A model generated the notes under the pieces. It had not been told where the DNA came from, did not search any database, and was given only the letters and a program-made list of their open reading frames with translations. Below are positions 18,707 through 27,241 of a stretch of 64,000 nucleotides of DNA, piece after piece. The first letter of the stretch is position 1. Each line of letters begins with the position of its first letter. Both the position numbers and the translations under genes were made by a program. The DNA is from Hasllibacter sp963833115 (GTDB lineage Bacteria; Pseudomonadota; Alphaproteobacteria; Rhodobacterales; Rhodobacteraceae): assembly GCA_963833115.1 (NCBI GenBank), contig CAWHWS010000002.1, forward strand, positions 2,542,001 to 2,606,000, written 5' to 3'.

Positions 18707-19723
18707 TCAGTTGCCCAGGGGAACCGTCTGGATGACGGTCGTGCCGGCGTCCTCGGCTTCGGGCTCCGCGGGAGCGGCCGCATCCTCGGCCTCGGCCTCG
18801 GGCGCCGGGACCGGAGCGGCAGAGGCAGGGGCCGGCACGGGGCCGGCCTCGTCCATCCCGTCCGACTTGAGGAAGTCGAAGAACTCGGAGTCCGGGTTCA
18901 GGACGAGGGTCGTGCCGCCCTCCTGCAGCGCGGTGCGGTAGGCCTCGAGGCTGCGATAGAACTCGAAGAACTCCGGGTCCGCCCCGTAGGCCTGGGCGAA
19001 GGTCGCGTTGCGCTCGGCATCGGCCTCGCCTCGGGTGATCTCGGCCTCGCGCGTGCTCTCGGAGACGAGCTCGACCACGGTCCGGTCGGCCAGCGCACGC
19101 ACGCGCTGGGCCGCCTCCTCGCCGCGCGCGATCTCGTCGGCGGCCTCGCGCTCGCGTTCGGCCCGCATCCGGGCGAAGGTCGCGTCGAGGTTCTGGCTCG
19201 GCAGCGCGGTCTGCTTGAGCCGCACGTCCACCACCTCGAGCCCGAGGCTGCGCGCCTCGATCCGGGCGCGGTCGCGGATGCGGTTCATCAGCCCGGCACG
19301 GTCGGAGGACAGGATCGTGTTCGACGTCACCCCGTCCGAGCCGAGGACGGCGCGGATCTGCGGGTTGAGGATCCCCTCGAGCCGCTGCTCGGCGGCCCGG
19401 AGCCCGCCCGCGCCGGTCGCCTGGCGGAGCTGCACCACGTCCGCCACGCGGTAGCGGGCGAAGGCGTCGACCACGAGGCGCCGGTCGTCCGAGGGCGTGA
19501 CCTCGATGGGCTGCGTGTCGAGCGCCAGGATCCGGTCGTCATAGGTCACGACGTTCTGGATGAAGGGGATCTTGACCTTCAGCCCCGGCTCCGCCTCCAC
19601 GCGCTGGATCTGCCCGAACTGGAGGACGAGTGCCCGCTCCCGCTCGTCCACGACGAAGAGCGAGGACAGCACCAGGACGAGCGCGATCACGGCCGCGATC
19701 GCGAGATATCCGACCTTGTTCAT
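18707..19723 (-). CDS. hflC: FtsH modulator HflC
   Basis: Single-pass membrane SPFH/prohibitin-domain protein which with HflK forms a cage around the FtsH protease. The N-terminal helix (residues 5-23) is followed by the SPFH domain (ERALVLQFGQIQRV, then PGLKVKIPFIQNVV). A coiled stretch with REAEITRGEADAERNATF and the FFEFYRSLEAYR motif lie near residues 220-270. The C-terminal 50 residues form an Ala/Pro/Glu-rich tail that is longer than in E. coli. ATG 19723 overlaps the hflK stop (TGATG), so the two are translationally coupled. Confidence 0.94.
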   Translation of the reverse strand: MNKVGYLAIAAVIALVLVLSSLFVVDERERALVLQFGQIQRVEAEPGLKVKIPFIQNVVTYDDRILALDTQPIEVTPSDDRRLVVDAFARYRVADVVQLRQATGAGGLRAAEQRLEGILNPQIRAVLGSDGVTSNTILSSDRAGLMNRIRDRARIEARSLGLEVVDVRLKQTALPSQNLDATFARMRAEREREAADEIARGEEAAQRVRALADRTVVELVSESTREAEITRGEADAERNATFAQAYGADPEFFEFYRSLEAYRTALQEGGTTLVLNPDSEFFDFLKSDGMDEAGPVPAPASAAPVPAPEAEAEDAAAPAEPEAEDAGTTVIQTVPLGN

Positions 19724-20907
19724 CAGTTCGTCCCCCCGGTTGCGGCAGTGTTCGCGCGGCTGTTCCGCCCGAGCTCGTTGAGCGGCAGATAGGGCACGAC
19801 GCCCTGGCCGCCGTCGGCGCCGCTGTCGAGGATGATCTTGTCCACGCGGCCGTACACCTCCTCGATGGTCTCGAGATACAGGCGCTTGCGGGTCACTTCC
19901 GGCGCGCGCGCGTATTCGGCCAGCACCGACGTGAAGCGCGCCGCCTCGCCCGCCGCCTCGTTGACGACGCGGGCGCGATAGGCCTCCGCCTCCTCGAGGA
20001 GCTGCGCCGCCTCGCCGCGCGCGCCGGCGAGCGCGCGGTTGGCATAGGCGTCGGCCGTCCGCTCGAGGCGGTCGCGCTCCTGCTCGGCGGCCTGCACTTC
20101 GCGGAAGCTGTCGATCACCTCGGCGGGCGGGTCGGCCCGGTCGAGGTTGAGGCGCACGACGTTGATGCCCGCGCCGTAGGTGTCGAGCGTCGACTGGATG
20201 AGCTCGCGCACCGTGTCGGCGATCAGGCCGCGGTCGCGGTTGAGGATCGGGGCGAGCTCGGACTGCGCGATGACCTCGCGCATCGCAGCCTCCGAGACGG
20301 CGGTGATCGTCTGCTCCGGATTGGCGAGGTTGAACAGGAAGCGCGCGGGATCGGCGATGTTCCACACGACCTGGAAGTCGATGTCGACGATGTTCTCGTC
20401 CGTCGTGAGCATCAGGCCGTCATCGCCGCGGGCGCTGCCGCCGCGGCCCATCCCGATCTCCTCGGTCCGCTCCGTCGACACCGCCAGCACCTCGCGCGTG
20501 ACCAGCGGCCAGGGCGCGAAGTTGAGGCCGGGCTGGCCGACCGAGGAGAACTCGCCGAGGAAGAGCTCGACCGACTGCTCCTCGGGCCGGACGGTGTAGA
20601 AGCTCGCGAAGAGCCACAGGATCAGGGCCGCGACCACCGCGATGCCGATCGTCCCGCGGGTGAACTTCGGGCCGCCGCCCCCGCCGCCGGGGGTGCGCCC
20701 GTTGCCGCCGCGCCCGCCCATCAGCACCTTGAGCTGCTGCTGGCCCTTGCGCACGAGCTCGTCGATGTCGGGGACTTGGCCGCCATCCTGCCCGGGGCGC
20801 CGCGGCGGCCTCTGGCCGGGGCCGCCCGGCCGCCCGGGGCCGCCGGATCCGTTCGATCCGCCGCGCCCGCCGCCGCCGCCCCAGGGTCCGCCGCTATTGC
20901 CTGCCAT
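19723..20907 (-). CDS. hflK: FtsH modulator HflK
   Basis: Partner of HflC in the FtsH-regulating complex. It has a Gly/Pro/Arg-rich cytoplasmic N-terminus (1-85), one membrane helix (about 88-108, IGIAVVAALILWLFASFYTV), the SPFH domain with RPEEQSVELFLGEF, and a coiled-coil region ending in KRLYLETIEEVYG. ATG 20907 (MAGNSGGPWG) is the first good start; the 95-nt gap to gor holds no gene. 394 residues is normal. Confidence 0.94.
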   Translation of the reverse strand: MAGNSGGPWGGGGGRGGSNGSGGPGRPGGPGQRPPRRPGQDGGQVPDIDELVRKGQQQLKVLMGGRGGNGRTPGGGGGGPKFTRGTIGIAVVAALILWLFASFYTVRPEEQSVELFLGEFSSVGQPGLNFAPWPLVTREVLAVSTERTEEIGMGRGGSARGDDGLMLTTDENIVDIDFQVVWNIADPARFLFNLANPEQTITAVSEAAMREVIAQSELAPILNRDRGLIADTVRELIQSTLDTYGAGINVVRLNLDRADPPAEVIDSFREVQAAEQERDRLERTADAYANRALAGARGEAAQLLEEAEAYRARVVNEAAGEAARFTSVLAEYARAPEVTRKRLYLETIEEVYGRVDKIILDSGADGGQGVVPYLPLNELGRNSRANTAATGGTN

Positions 20908-21002
20908 GTGGTCGTCTTCCTCGCTGAAACCTGACCTCCCACTTACGCTCCGGGGGCCGGGAATCAAGGCGCGGGGGCCCTGGCGATCTCCCTGGCGGGC
21001 CG

Positions 21003-22367
21003 TCAGAGGGTGCGCACCGGCGTCTTCATCGTCACCATCTCCTCGGTGACGGTGGGGTGCACCGCGCAGGTGCGGTCGAAATCCTCCTTGGTCAGGCCCG
21101 CCTTCACCGCGACGCCCGCCAACTGGATCATCTCCCCCGCCCCTCGCGCGACGATATGGCATCCGAGCACGACCCGGCTCTCGGCGTGCACGACCAGCTT
21201 CATGAGCACCCGCTCGGCCCGGCCGGCGAACGCGGTCTGCATCGGGCGGAAGGAGGTGGCGTAGATCTCGGCCGGGATCTCCTTGGCGATCGCCTCCTCC
21301 TCGGTCATGCCGACGCTGCCCATCTCGGGCTGCGTGAACACCGCCGAGGCGATGAGCTCGTGGTCGAACGGCGTGGGGTCGTCCTCGAAGCGCGTGCGCA
21401 CGAAGGCCATCGCCTCGCGGATCGCCACGGGCGTGAGCTGCACGCGGTCGATCACGTCGCCGATGGCCCAGATCGAGGGGACGTTGGTGCGGCCGTACTC
21501 GTCCACCTTCACCGCGCCCTTGCGCGTGAGGTCCACGCCGGCCTCCCGCAGGCCGAAATCGACGTTCGGCGCTCGGCCCGTGGCCAGGAGGACCGCGTCG
21601 AACTCGGCCTCCGCGCCGCTCGTGCCCTTCACGTGGATGCGCCCGGCCTCTGTGCGGCGGAACTCCAGCGGCGCGGTCCCGAGGCGGATGTCGACCCCCT
21701 TCTCGCGCATGCCCTCGGCGATCAGGCCGCGCGCCTCGTCGTCGAAGCCGCGCAGGACCTGCGCGCCACGATACCAAAGGCAGACGTTCGACCCCAGCCC
21801 GTTCATGATGCCCGCGAACTCGCAGGCGATGTAGCCGCCCCCGATGATCAGCAGGTCGCGCGGCAGCTCGCCCAGCAGGAACATGTCGTCCGAGACGAGG
21901 CACTGCTCGGCGCCCGGGATGTCCGGCCGGACCGGATGCCCGCCCGACGCGACGAGGATCGTGCCGGCGGTGACCCGGGTCCCGTCCGCGAGCGCGACCT
22001 CGTTGGGGCCCGTCACCCGGACGTAGCCGTCGAACACCGTCACGTCGCTGCCCGTCAGCAGGCCGCGATAGACCCCCTCGAGACGGTCCAGCTCTCCGTG
22101 CAGGCGGGCCCGGAAGCGGGGCCAGTTGAAGGTCGGCTCCGCGGGCACGTCCCAGCCGTAATCGGCGGCATCGCGGAAGTCCGGCCGGTACTCGGAGGCG
22201 AACACCATCAGCTTCTTGGGCACGCAGCCGCGGATCACACAGGTCCCGCCGAGGCGGGAGCCCTCGGCGAGCGCGACGCGCCGGCCGGCCCGCCCGGCGG
22301 CGACGCGCGCGGCGCGCACCCCGCCCGAGCCGCCGCCGATGACGAAGAGATCGTAGTCGTGTTCCAT
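21003..22367 (-). CDS. gor: Glutathione-disulfide reductase
   Basis: FAD flavoenzyme that reduces glutathione disulfide with NADPH in the cytoplasm. FAD motif GGGSGGVRAARVA (11-23), redox disulfide GGTCVIRGCVPKK (Cys43, Cys48), NADPH fold IIGGGYIACEFAG, and the C-terminal catalytic HPTVTEEMV identify the family; the CVIRGCVPKK form is typical of glutathione reductase rather than dihydrolipoamide dehydrogenase. 454 residues is normal. ATG 22367 is the natural start. It lies downstream of rpiA on the same strand, with a 107-nt GC-rich gap. Confidence 0.95.
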   Translation of the reverse strand: MEHDYDLFVIGGGSGGVRAARVAAGRAGRRVALAEGSRLGGTCVIRGCVPKKLMVFASEYRPDFRDAADYGWDVPAEPTFNWPRFRARLHGELDRLEGVYRGLLTGSDVTVFDGYVRVTGPNEVALADGTRVTAGTILVASGGHPVRPDIPGAEQCLVSDDMFLLGELPRDLLIIGGGYIACEFAGIMNGLGSNVCLWYRGAQVLRGFDDEARGLIAEGMREKGVDIRLGTAPLEFRRTEAGRIHVKGTSGAEAEFDAVLLATGRAPNVDFGLREAGVDLTRKGAVKVDEYGRTNVPSIWAIGDVIDRVQLTPVAIREAMAFVRTRFEDDPTPFDHELIASAVFTQPEMGSVGMTEEEAIAKEIPAEIYATSFRPMQTAFAGRAERVLMKLVVHAESRVVLGCHIVARGAGEMIQLAGVAVKAGLTKEDFDRTCAVHPTVTEEMVTMKTPVRTL

Positions 22368-22474
22368 GCCGGCGGTCCTCGCGAAGCTGCGCGCCACCCC
22401 TGCCCGCCTGCGGGCCGGCGGGCAAGGCGGGGGCCGCGCGGGCCACCCCCGCGCGGGCGGGCAGGGACGCGGCG

Positions 22475-23266
22475 TCAGTCCGGCAGGTCGTCGAAGAGCC
22501 CCGAATCCGGCTCGGCCGCCGGCTCGGCCCGGCTGCGACCGTCCGGCCCGCGCCGCTCCGTTTCCCCGCCGGGCAGGCCGAGGATCGCGGCGTCCGCCAT
22601 GTCGACGAAGAGCCCGTGCTCGACCACGCCGGGGATCTGGCTCAGGACCAGGGCCAGCCGCCGCGGATCGCCGATGCGCGCCAGCGACAGATCGACGATG
22701 TGATGCCCCTCGTCGGTCACCCGCGGCCCGTCCGGCCCCGGACGCAGCGCGGCGCCCCGCCCCAGCACGTCCTGCCCGTCGAGGGCCGCGTCGATCAGCG
22801 CCATCGTCGAGCGCCAGCCGAAGCGCACGACCTCCACCGGGAGGGGGAAGGCGCCGAGCCGCTCGACCGATTTGGACGCGTCGGCGACGATCACCAGGCG
22901 GTCCGACGCGGCGGCGACGATCTTCTCGCGCAGGAGCGCGGCGCCCCCGCCCTTGATGAGCGCGAGGCCCGGCCCGACCTCGTCGGCGCCGTCGATGGTC
23001 ATGTCGAGGCGCCCGGCCGTGTCGAGGTCCGCGAGCGGGAGACCCTCCGCCCGCATCAGCGCCTCGGTCGCGCTCGACGTCGCGACCAGGGGCCCGAGGC
23101 GCAGCCCGCCCTCGCGCACGCGCGCCGCGAGGTGGCGCACCGCCCAGACCGCGGTCGAGCCCGTGCCGAGCCCGACGCGCATGCCGTCCTCCACCATCTG
23201 GGCGGCGCGGCGCCCCGCGGCCCGCTTGGCGCGGTCCGCGGGGGAGAGGTCGGCGGGATCGGTCAT
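22475..23266 (-). CDS. rpiA: Ribose-5-phosphate isomerase A
   Basis: Interconverts ribose 5-phosphate and ribulose 5-phosphate in the pentose phosphate pathway. Motifs GLGTGSTA (about 32-39), DMTIDGADEV (about 87-96) and LIKGGGAALLREKIVA (about 102-117) are diagnostic. ATG 23266 has GGAG upstream; the reading to 23527 overlaps divergent sdaA and is not real. 263 residues includes about 30 extra C-terminal residues (ERRGPDGRSRAEP...) compared with homologues. The 91-nt gap to sdaA holds divergent promoters. Confidence 0.95.
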   Translation of the reverse strand: MTDPADLSPADRAKRAAGRRAAQMVEDGMRVGLGTGSTAVWAVRHLAARVREGGLRLGPLVATSSATEALMRAEGLPLADLDTAGRLDMTIDGADEVGPGLALIKGGGAALLREKIVAAASDRLVIVADASKSVERLGAFPLPVEVVRFGWRSTMALIDAALDGQDVLGRGAALRPGPDGPRVTDEGHHIVDLSLARIGDPRRLALVLSQIPGVVEHGLFVDMADAAILGLPGGETERRGPDGRSRAEPAAEPDSGLFDDLPD

Positions 23267-23357
23267 GATGCACTCCGGGCGGCGGCGCGCCCTGGATAGC
23301 GGGCCGCGCGCGGCTGGGCCATGGCGGGCGGGCGCCCGGGGATGTAGTCGGGCGGTC

Positions 23358-24734
23358 ATGTTCATCTCCGTCCTCGACCTCTTCAAGATCGGCGTCGGTC
23401 CGTCCTCCTCGCACACGATGGGGCCGATGACGGCCGCGGGGCGGTTCCTGGAGACGCTGCGAGCCGGTCCGTTCACGGCCGCGGGCCTGCGCGCCTCGCT
23501 CCACGGGAGCCTCGCCTTCACCGGCAAGGGCCACGCGACCGACCGGGCGGTGATCCTGGGGCTGGGCGGGCTCCTCCCCGCGACCTACGACGCGGCCCGC
23601 GCCGAGACGATCCTCGCGCGCGCGGCGGCGGAGGGCGTCGTCGCGCCGCCGGGCCTGCCGGAGCTGCGCTTCGATCCCGCGCGGGACCTGGCCTTCGACT
23701 ACGACCGCGCCCTGCCCGGCCACGCCAACGGCCTGCGCCTCGCCGCGACGGACGCCCAGGGCGACACGATCGCGCAGGAGGTCTACTATTCCGTCGGCGG
23801 CGGCTTCGTCCTGACGGAGGCCGAGCTCGCCGCGGGCAAGGACGCGGACCCCGGCGCCGCGGTGCCCCATCCGTTCGCGACCGCCGCGCAGATGCTCGAG
23901 ATGTGCGCGGCCACGGGCCGCTCCGTCGCGGAGCTGAAGCGCGCCAACGAGCTCTCGCGCCGCCCGGCGGCCGAGCTCGACGCCGGGCTCGCCGCGATCT
24001 GGGAGGCGATGTCGGACTGCATCGACGCGGGCCTCGCCGGGGACGGGATCCTGCCCGGCGGTCTGCGCGTGCGGCGGCGCGCGCGCGGCATCGCCGAGGG
24101 GCTGGAGGCCGAGCGCGGCACGAACCGCCCCGGAGCGCCTCATGCGGCCATGGACTGGCTGTGCGCCTATGCCATGGCGGTGAACGAGGAGAACGCGGCC
24201 GGCGGACGGGTCGTGACGGCGCCGACCAACGGCGCGGCGGGGGTGGTGCCGGGCGTGATCCGCTACTGGCTCGAGCACGTGCCGGGCGCCACGCGCGCGC
24301 GCGTGCCCGAGTTCCTCCTGACGGCCGCGGCCATCGGCGGGCTGGCCAAGCACAACGCGTCCATCTCCGGCGCCGAATGCGGCTGCCAGGCGGAGGTCGG
24401 CAGCGCCGCCGCCATGGCAGCCGCCGGCCTGTGCGCGGTGATGGGCGGCACGCCGGCGCAGGTCGAGAACGCGGCCGAGATCGCGCTCGAGCACCATCTG
24501 GGCATGACCTGCGATCCGGTCGCGGGGCTGGTGCAGGTACCGTGCATCGAGCGCAACGGGCTGGGCGCGATCAAGGCGGTCGGCGCCGCGTCCCTTGCGC
24601 TGCGCGGCGACGGGACGCACCGCGTCTCCCTCGACCAGGCGATCGAGACCATGCGCCAGACCGGGCGCGACATGTCCGAGAAGTACAAGGAGACCGCGCT
24701 CGGCGGCCTCGCGGTGAACGTCCCGAACTGCTGA
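23358..24734 (+). CDS. sdaA: L-serine ammonia-lyase (iron-sulfur type)
   Basis: Deaminates L-serine to pyruvate using a 4Fe-4S cluster. The N-terminal beta domain has DLFKIGVGPSSSHTMGPM (6-23). The catalytic alpha domain carries the cluster cysteines in SGAECGCQAEVGS, and MTCDPVAGLVQVPCIERN. 458 residues, a single-chain type. ATG 23358 begins the conserved MFISVLDLFK. A 42-nt repeat/terminator follows its stop. Confidence 0.95.
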   Translation: MFISVLDLFKIGVGPSSSHTMGPMTAAGRFLETLRAGPFTAAGLRASLHGSLAFTGKGHATDRAVILGLGGLLPATYDAARAETILARAAAEGVVAPPGLPELRFDPARDLAFDYDRALPGHANGLRLAATDAQGDTIAQEVYYSVGGGFVLTEAELAAGKDADPGAAVPHPFATAAQMLEMCAATGRSVAELKRANELSRRPAAELDAGLAAIWEAMSDCIDAGLAGDGILPGGLRVRRRARGIAEGLEAERGTNRPGAPHAAMDWLCAYAMAVNEENAAGGRVVTAPTNGAAGVVPGVIRYWLEHVPGATRARVPEFLLTAAAIGGLAKHNASISGAECGCQAEVGSAAAMAAAGLCAVMGGTPAQVENAAEIALEHHLGMTCDPVAGLVQVPCIERNGLGAIKAVGAASLALRGDGTHRVSLDQAIETMRQTGRDMSEKYKETALGGLAVNVPNC

Positions 24735-24740
24735 GGGAGG

Positions 24741-24782
24741 AAGGGCCGGGCTCGGGCCCCGCGGGAGCCCTCGCCCGGCCCT
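24741..24782. repeat. 42-nt inverted repeat between convergent genes, copy 2
   Basis: Reverse-orientation copy of the 15808-15849 unit. The arms are preserved; a few central positions differ. It lies 7 nt after the sdaA stop and 25 nt before the end of the convergent thiamine pyrophosphokinase gene, so it probably terminates both. Confidence 0.7.
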
Positions 24783-24806
24783 GCGGTGGCTTCGCCCCCG
24801 CGGCGC

Positions 24807-25487
24807 CTAGCCCGTCAGTCCCGCCACGACCGCGCCGATGGACCGGACGGGGACGATCCCGATCATGCCAGGGCCGTCCATCTCCAGCTCGATGCGCTCC
24901 GCCCCGTCCGCGACGCGGTTGGACGTCCCCACCCGGCCGGCCGGCGCGAAGGCGATGCCGTCGATCGGCCAGCGCAGGCCCGAGGACCGGCCCCGCACGG
25001 TCCCGAACGGGAAGAGCGACACCCGCGTCCCCGGCGGCAATGCGAGCGAAAGCCGGCTCGGAACCGCGAAGACCGCGTCCTGCGCCCCGAGGAGGACGCA
25101 GGGCGGCGCCCCGCGCCCGGCGAGCCGCGCGAGCACGCCTAGCGCGGCGAGCTCGTGATCCACCCGCCCGCCGAGGAACCCCGCGCCGAGCACGAGGGGC
25201 GCGTCGATCCGGGCGAGGCATTTCTCGAGGTCGGTGTCGTCCTGCCCGCGCAGGTGCAGCACCCGCTCGGCGGGCACCGTGCCGGGATCGAGCGAATCGA
25301 GGTCGCCGATCACCGCGTCCGGCATGCGCCCCGCCGCGATGAGGGCGCGCGCGCCGCCATCGGCCGCCATCGTGCCCGCGGACATCGCGAGGCACCGGTC
25401 CAGCGCCTCCGGCGCCACCGGCCCGGCCCCGACCAGCGCGATGGGCCCGGGACAGGAGAGCCGTCCGTCCCGCCAGGTCGCGGCCAT
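24807..25487 (-). CDS. Thiamine pyrophosphokinase
   Basis: Transfers pyrophosphate from ATP to thiamine to give thiamine diphosphate, the cofactor also needed by IlvB. Family motifs: AADGGARAL (about 41-49), DAVIGDLDSLDPG (about 57-69), DDTDLEKCL (about 82-90) and GGRVDHELAAL (about 104-114). 226 residues is normal. The start is ATG 25487; an in-frame GTG at 25511 with GGGGCGAG upstream is an alternative. No thiamine riboswitch is recognisable in the 123 nt shared with the divergent gene at 25611. Confidence 0.88.
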   Translation of the reverse strand: MAATWRDGRLSCPGPIALVGAGPVAPEALDRCLAMSAGTMAADGGARALIAAGRMPDAVIGDLDSLDPGTVPAERVLHLRGQDDTDLEKCLARIDAPLVLGAGFLGGRVDHELAALGVLARLAGRGAPPCVLLGAQDAVFAVPSRLSLALPPGTRVSLFPFGTVRGRSSGLRWPIDGIAFAPAGRVGTSNRVADGAERIELEMDGPGMIGIVPVRSIGAVVAGLTG

Positions 25488-25610
25488 GCGCTCGATCCGT
25501 GGGGCCGTCACATTCTCGCCCCGAAATTGCCCAACCTTCGTCCCTCCGTCGAACGCAATCGGGCCTTGTTCCCGACCGATGGTTCCGCGAGCGGCGGAGC
25601 GGAGGACGGC

Positions 25611-26939
25611 ATGGCGGAGCGTTACAGAAGTCTCAAGGTCTCCATCGGGGCGTATTCCTGCGCGGTCTCCGGCTTCGACGATCCGCACGCCGCCCTGCTC
25701 GAGGCGACGGCGCTGATGCGGACGATCGCGGCCGACCCGCGGAACGAGGCCCTGCTGCGCGGCGAGGCCGGCACCGACGACGGGGAGGGCGACGAGGACG
25801 AGGACGAGGACGGCGAACCCGATCGAGCGGCCTCGGTCACGGCGGAGGCCAAAAGCGCGGCCAAGACACGCGATGACGCCGCGGCCTTGTCCTCCGTCCT
25901 CGCGCGCCTGACCGGGCAGGCGATGCCCGCGACGCCAAGGGGCGCGGAAACCTCCGGCGAAGGACCGCCAAAGGGGGAACCCTCCACCGAGGAGCCTTGC
26001 GCCGAGACGGACGAGGACGGCCCGCCGCTCGATGGCGATGCGGGTGCGGCCGAGCCCGAACTGGCCTACGGACCGCAGCCCGAGGCCGACCGGGAACCGG
26101 CGATGGGACCGTCCGGGACCGAGGGCGAGGGTCGGCCGCGCGACTTGCCCGCCGATGATCTCGGCGCGGACGCGATCGACGCGGGGGACCCGCATTCCGA
26201 CGATCCGGAGGGCGGCGCGCCTTCGCTCCGCGGGGAGCCGGCGCAGGACGCGCCGGAGGCGGCCGTCGACCGGCTTCTGGACGTCGCGAACCACCAGTTG
26301 GACGAGCCGGAGACGACGCGTCGACGGACCTCCGTCCAGCGCATGCGTCACGCGGTGCGCGCCAGGGTGGCGGATCGCGACGATGCGAACACGGGCGCCG
26401 CCGAGGACGGGCGCCGCAGCGCGTTCGGCGATGATTTCGACCGCGCCATGGGCCGCGTCGGCCGCCCCCCCGCGCCCGCGACGGAGACCTCGCCCCTGGT
26501 CCTCGTCTCCTCTCAGCGGATCGACGTCCCCGCGGACGCGGAAGCCGTCCGGACGAGTCTCGACCTCGTCTCCAGGGGGCCCGGACCGACGCTCCGATCC
26601 GATCCTGGATCGTCCGACACGTCCGATGCGCTTGGCGCCGCCATGCCCGCGCTGTGGACGCAAGAGGGCGCGGAGAGCCTTCGCGAGCGGATGGCGACGG
26701 CCGCGCGCGCCCTGTCGAGCCGTCGACCGGGCGCCGGCGGATCGTTCGCGCGGCCGGATCTGATGACCGTCCTAGTCGCCGGGCTCGACTCCATGGGTCC
26801 CGGCGCGGCGGCCGGGCGGGAGGATCGGCTTCGGGCCTTCGCGGCCCTGCTGGAGGACGGCACGGTGTACCGGGTGTCGCGCGGCCTGTACATGGCCGCC
26901 GCCGAGTCGGCCCAGGCCGCCGAAGCCTCCGGCCGCTGA
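25611..26939 (+). CDS. Acidic Rhodobacterales-type protein of unknown function
   Basis: 442 residues, start ATG 25611 with GGAGGA just upstream. The N-terminus (SLKVSIGAYSCAVSGFDDP, 7-25, then ALLEATALMRTIAADPR) resembles a domain I recall from uncharacterised Rhodobacterales proteins beginning with KVSYGTFSCTLEGFDDP, sometimes mislabelled CheA. That match is from memory. It is followed by an acidic run (55-71, nearly all Asp/Glu) and about 180 residues of Pro/Glu/Asp-rich low complexity. A more ordered C-terminus (about 340-435) contains helices ESLRERMATAARAL and EDRLRAFAALLEDGTVYRVS. There are no membrane segments or signal peptide. It is probably a cytoplasmic scaffold-like protein; the function is unknown. 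Confidence 0.75.
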   Translation: MAERYRSLKVSIGAYSCAVSGFDDPHAALLEATALMRTIAADPRNEALLRGEAGTDDGEGDEDEDEDGEPDRAASVTAEAKSAAKTRDDAAALSSVLARLTGQAMPATPRGAETSGEGPPKGEPSTEEPCAETDEDGPPLDGDAGAAEPELAYGPQPEADREPAMGPSGTEGEGRPRDLPADDLGADAIDAGDPHSDDPEGGAPSLRGEPAQDAPEAAVDRLLDVANHQLDEPETTRRRTSVQRMRHAVRARVADRDDANTGAAEDGRRSAFGDDFDRAMGRVGRPPAPATETSPLVLVSSQRIDVPADAEAVRTSLDLVSRGPGPTLRSDPGSSDTSDALGAAMPALWTQEGAESLRERMATAARALSSRRPGAGGSFARPDLMTVLVAGLDSMGPGAAAGREDRLRAFAALLEDGTVYRVSRGLYMAAAESAQAAEASGR

Positions 26940-26946
26940 GCCCGGC

Positions 26947-27174
26947 TCACTCCGGCGGCGACGCGTCCGGATCGGCCTTGCCCACGCCCAGGAACACGCG
27001 TCGCAGCGGGATCGCCCAGAGCACGCCCAGGGCGAGATAGATGAGCAGCTCGACGAGGATCGGGGGCCGGTCGAACAGGTCGACCACGTTCACCGCGACG
27101 ATGACGTAGAGCGGCAAGCCGACGATCAACACCAGGAGCGACAAGCGCTTGCGGGTCTTGTAGGCGAGCGGCAT
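26947..27174 (-). CDS. DUF2842 small membrane protein
   Basis: 75-residue inner-membrane protein. Two helices (about 12-32 and 40-60) and the N-terminal YKTRKRLSLLVLIVGLPLY match the DUF2842 family known from Rhodobacterales. The function is unknown. Its stop lies 7 nt from the end of the convergent gene at 25611-26939, leaving no room for separate terminators. Confidence 0.85.
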   Translation of the reverse strand: MPLAYKTRKRLSLLVLIVGLPLYVIVAVNVVDLFDRPPILVELLIYLALGVLWAIPLRRVFLGVGKADPDASPPE

Positions 27175-27241
27175 GGCGATCCTCCCTCGGCCCTCGACCT
27201 AGGGTGCCCGCCGCCCCGGTCCAAGCGCAGACCGCGCCGAA

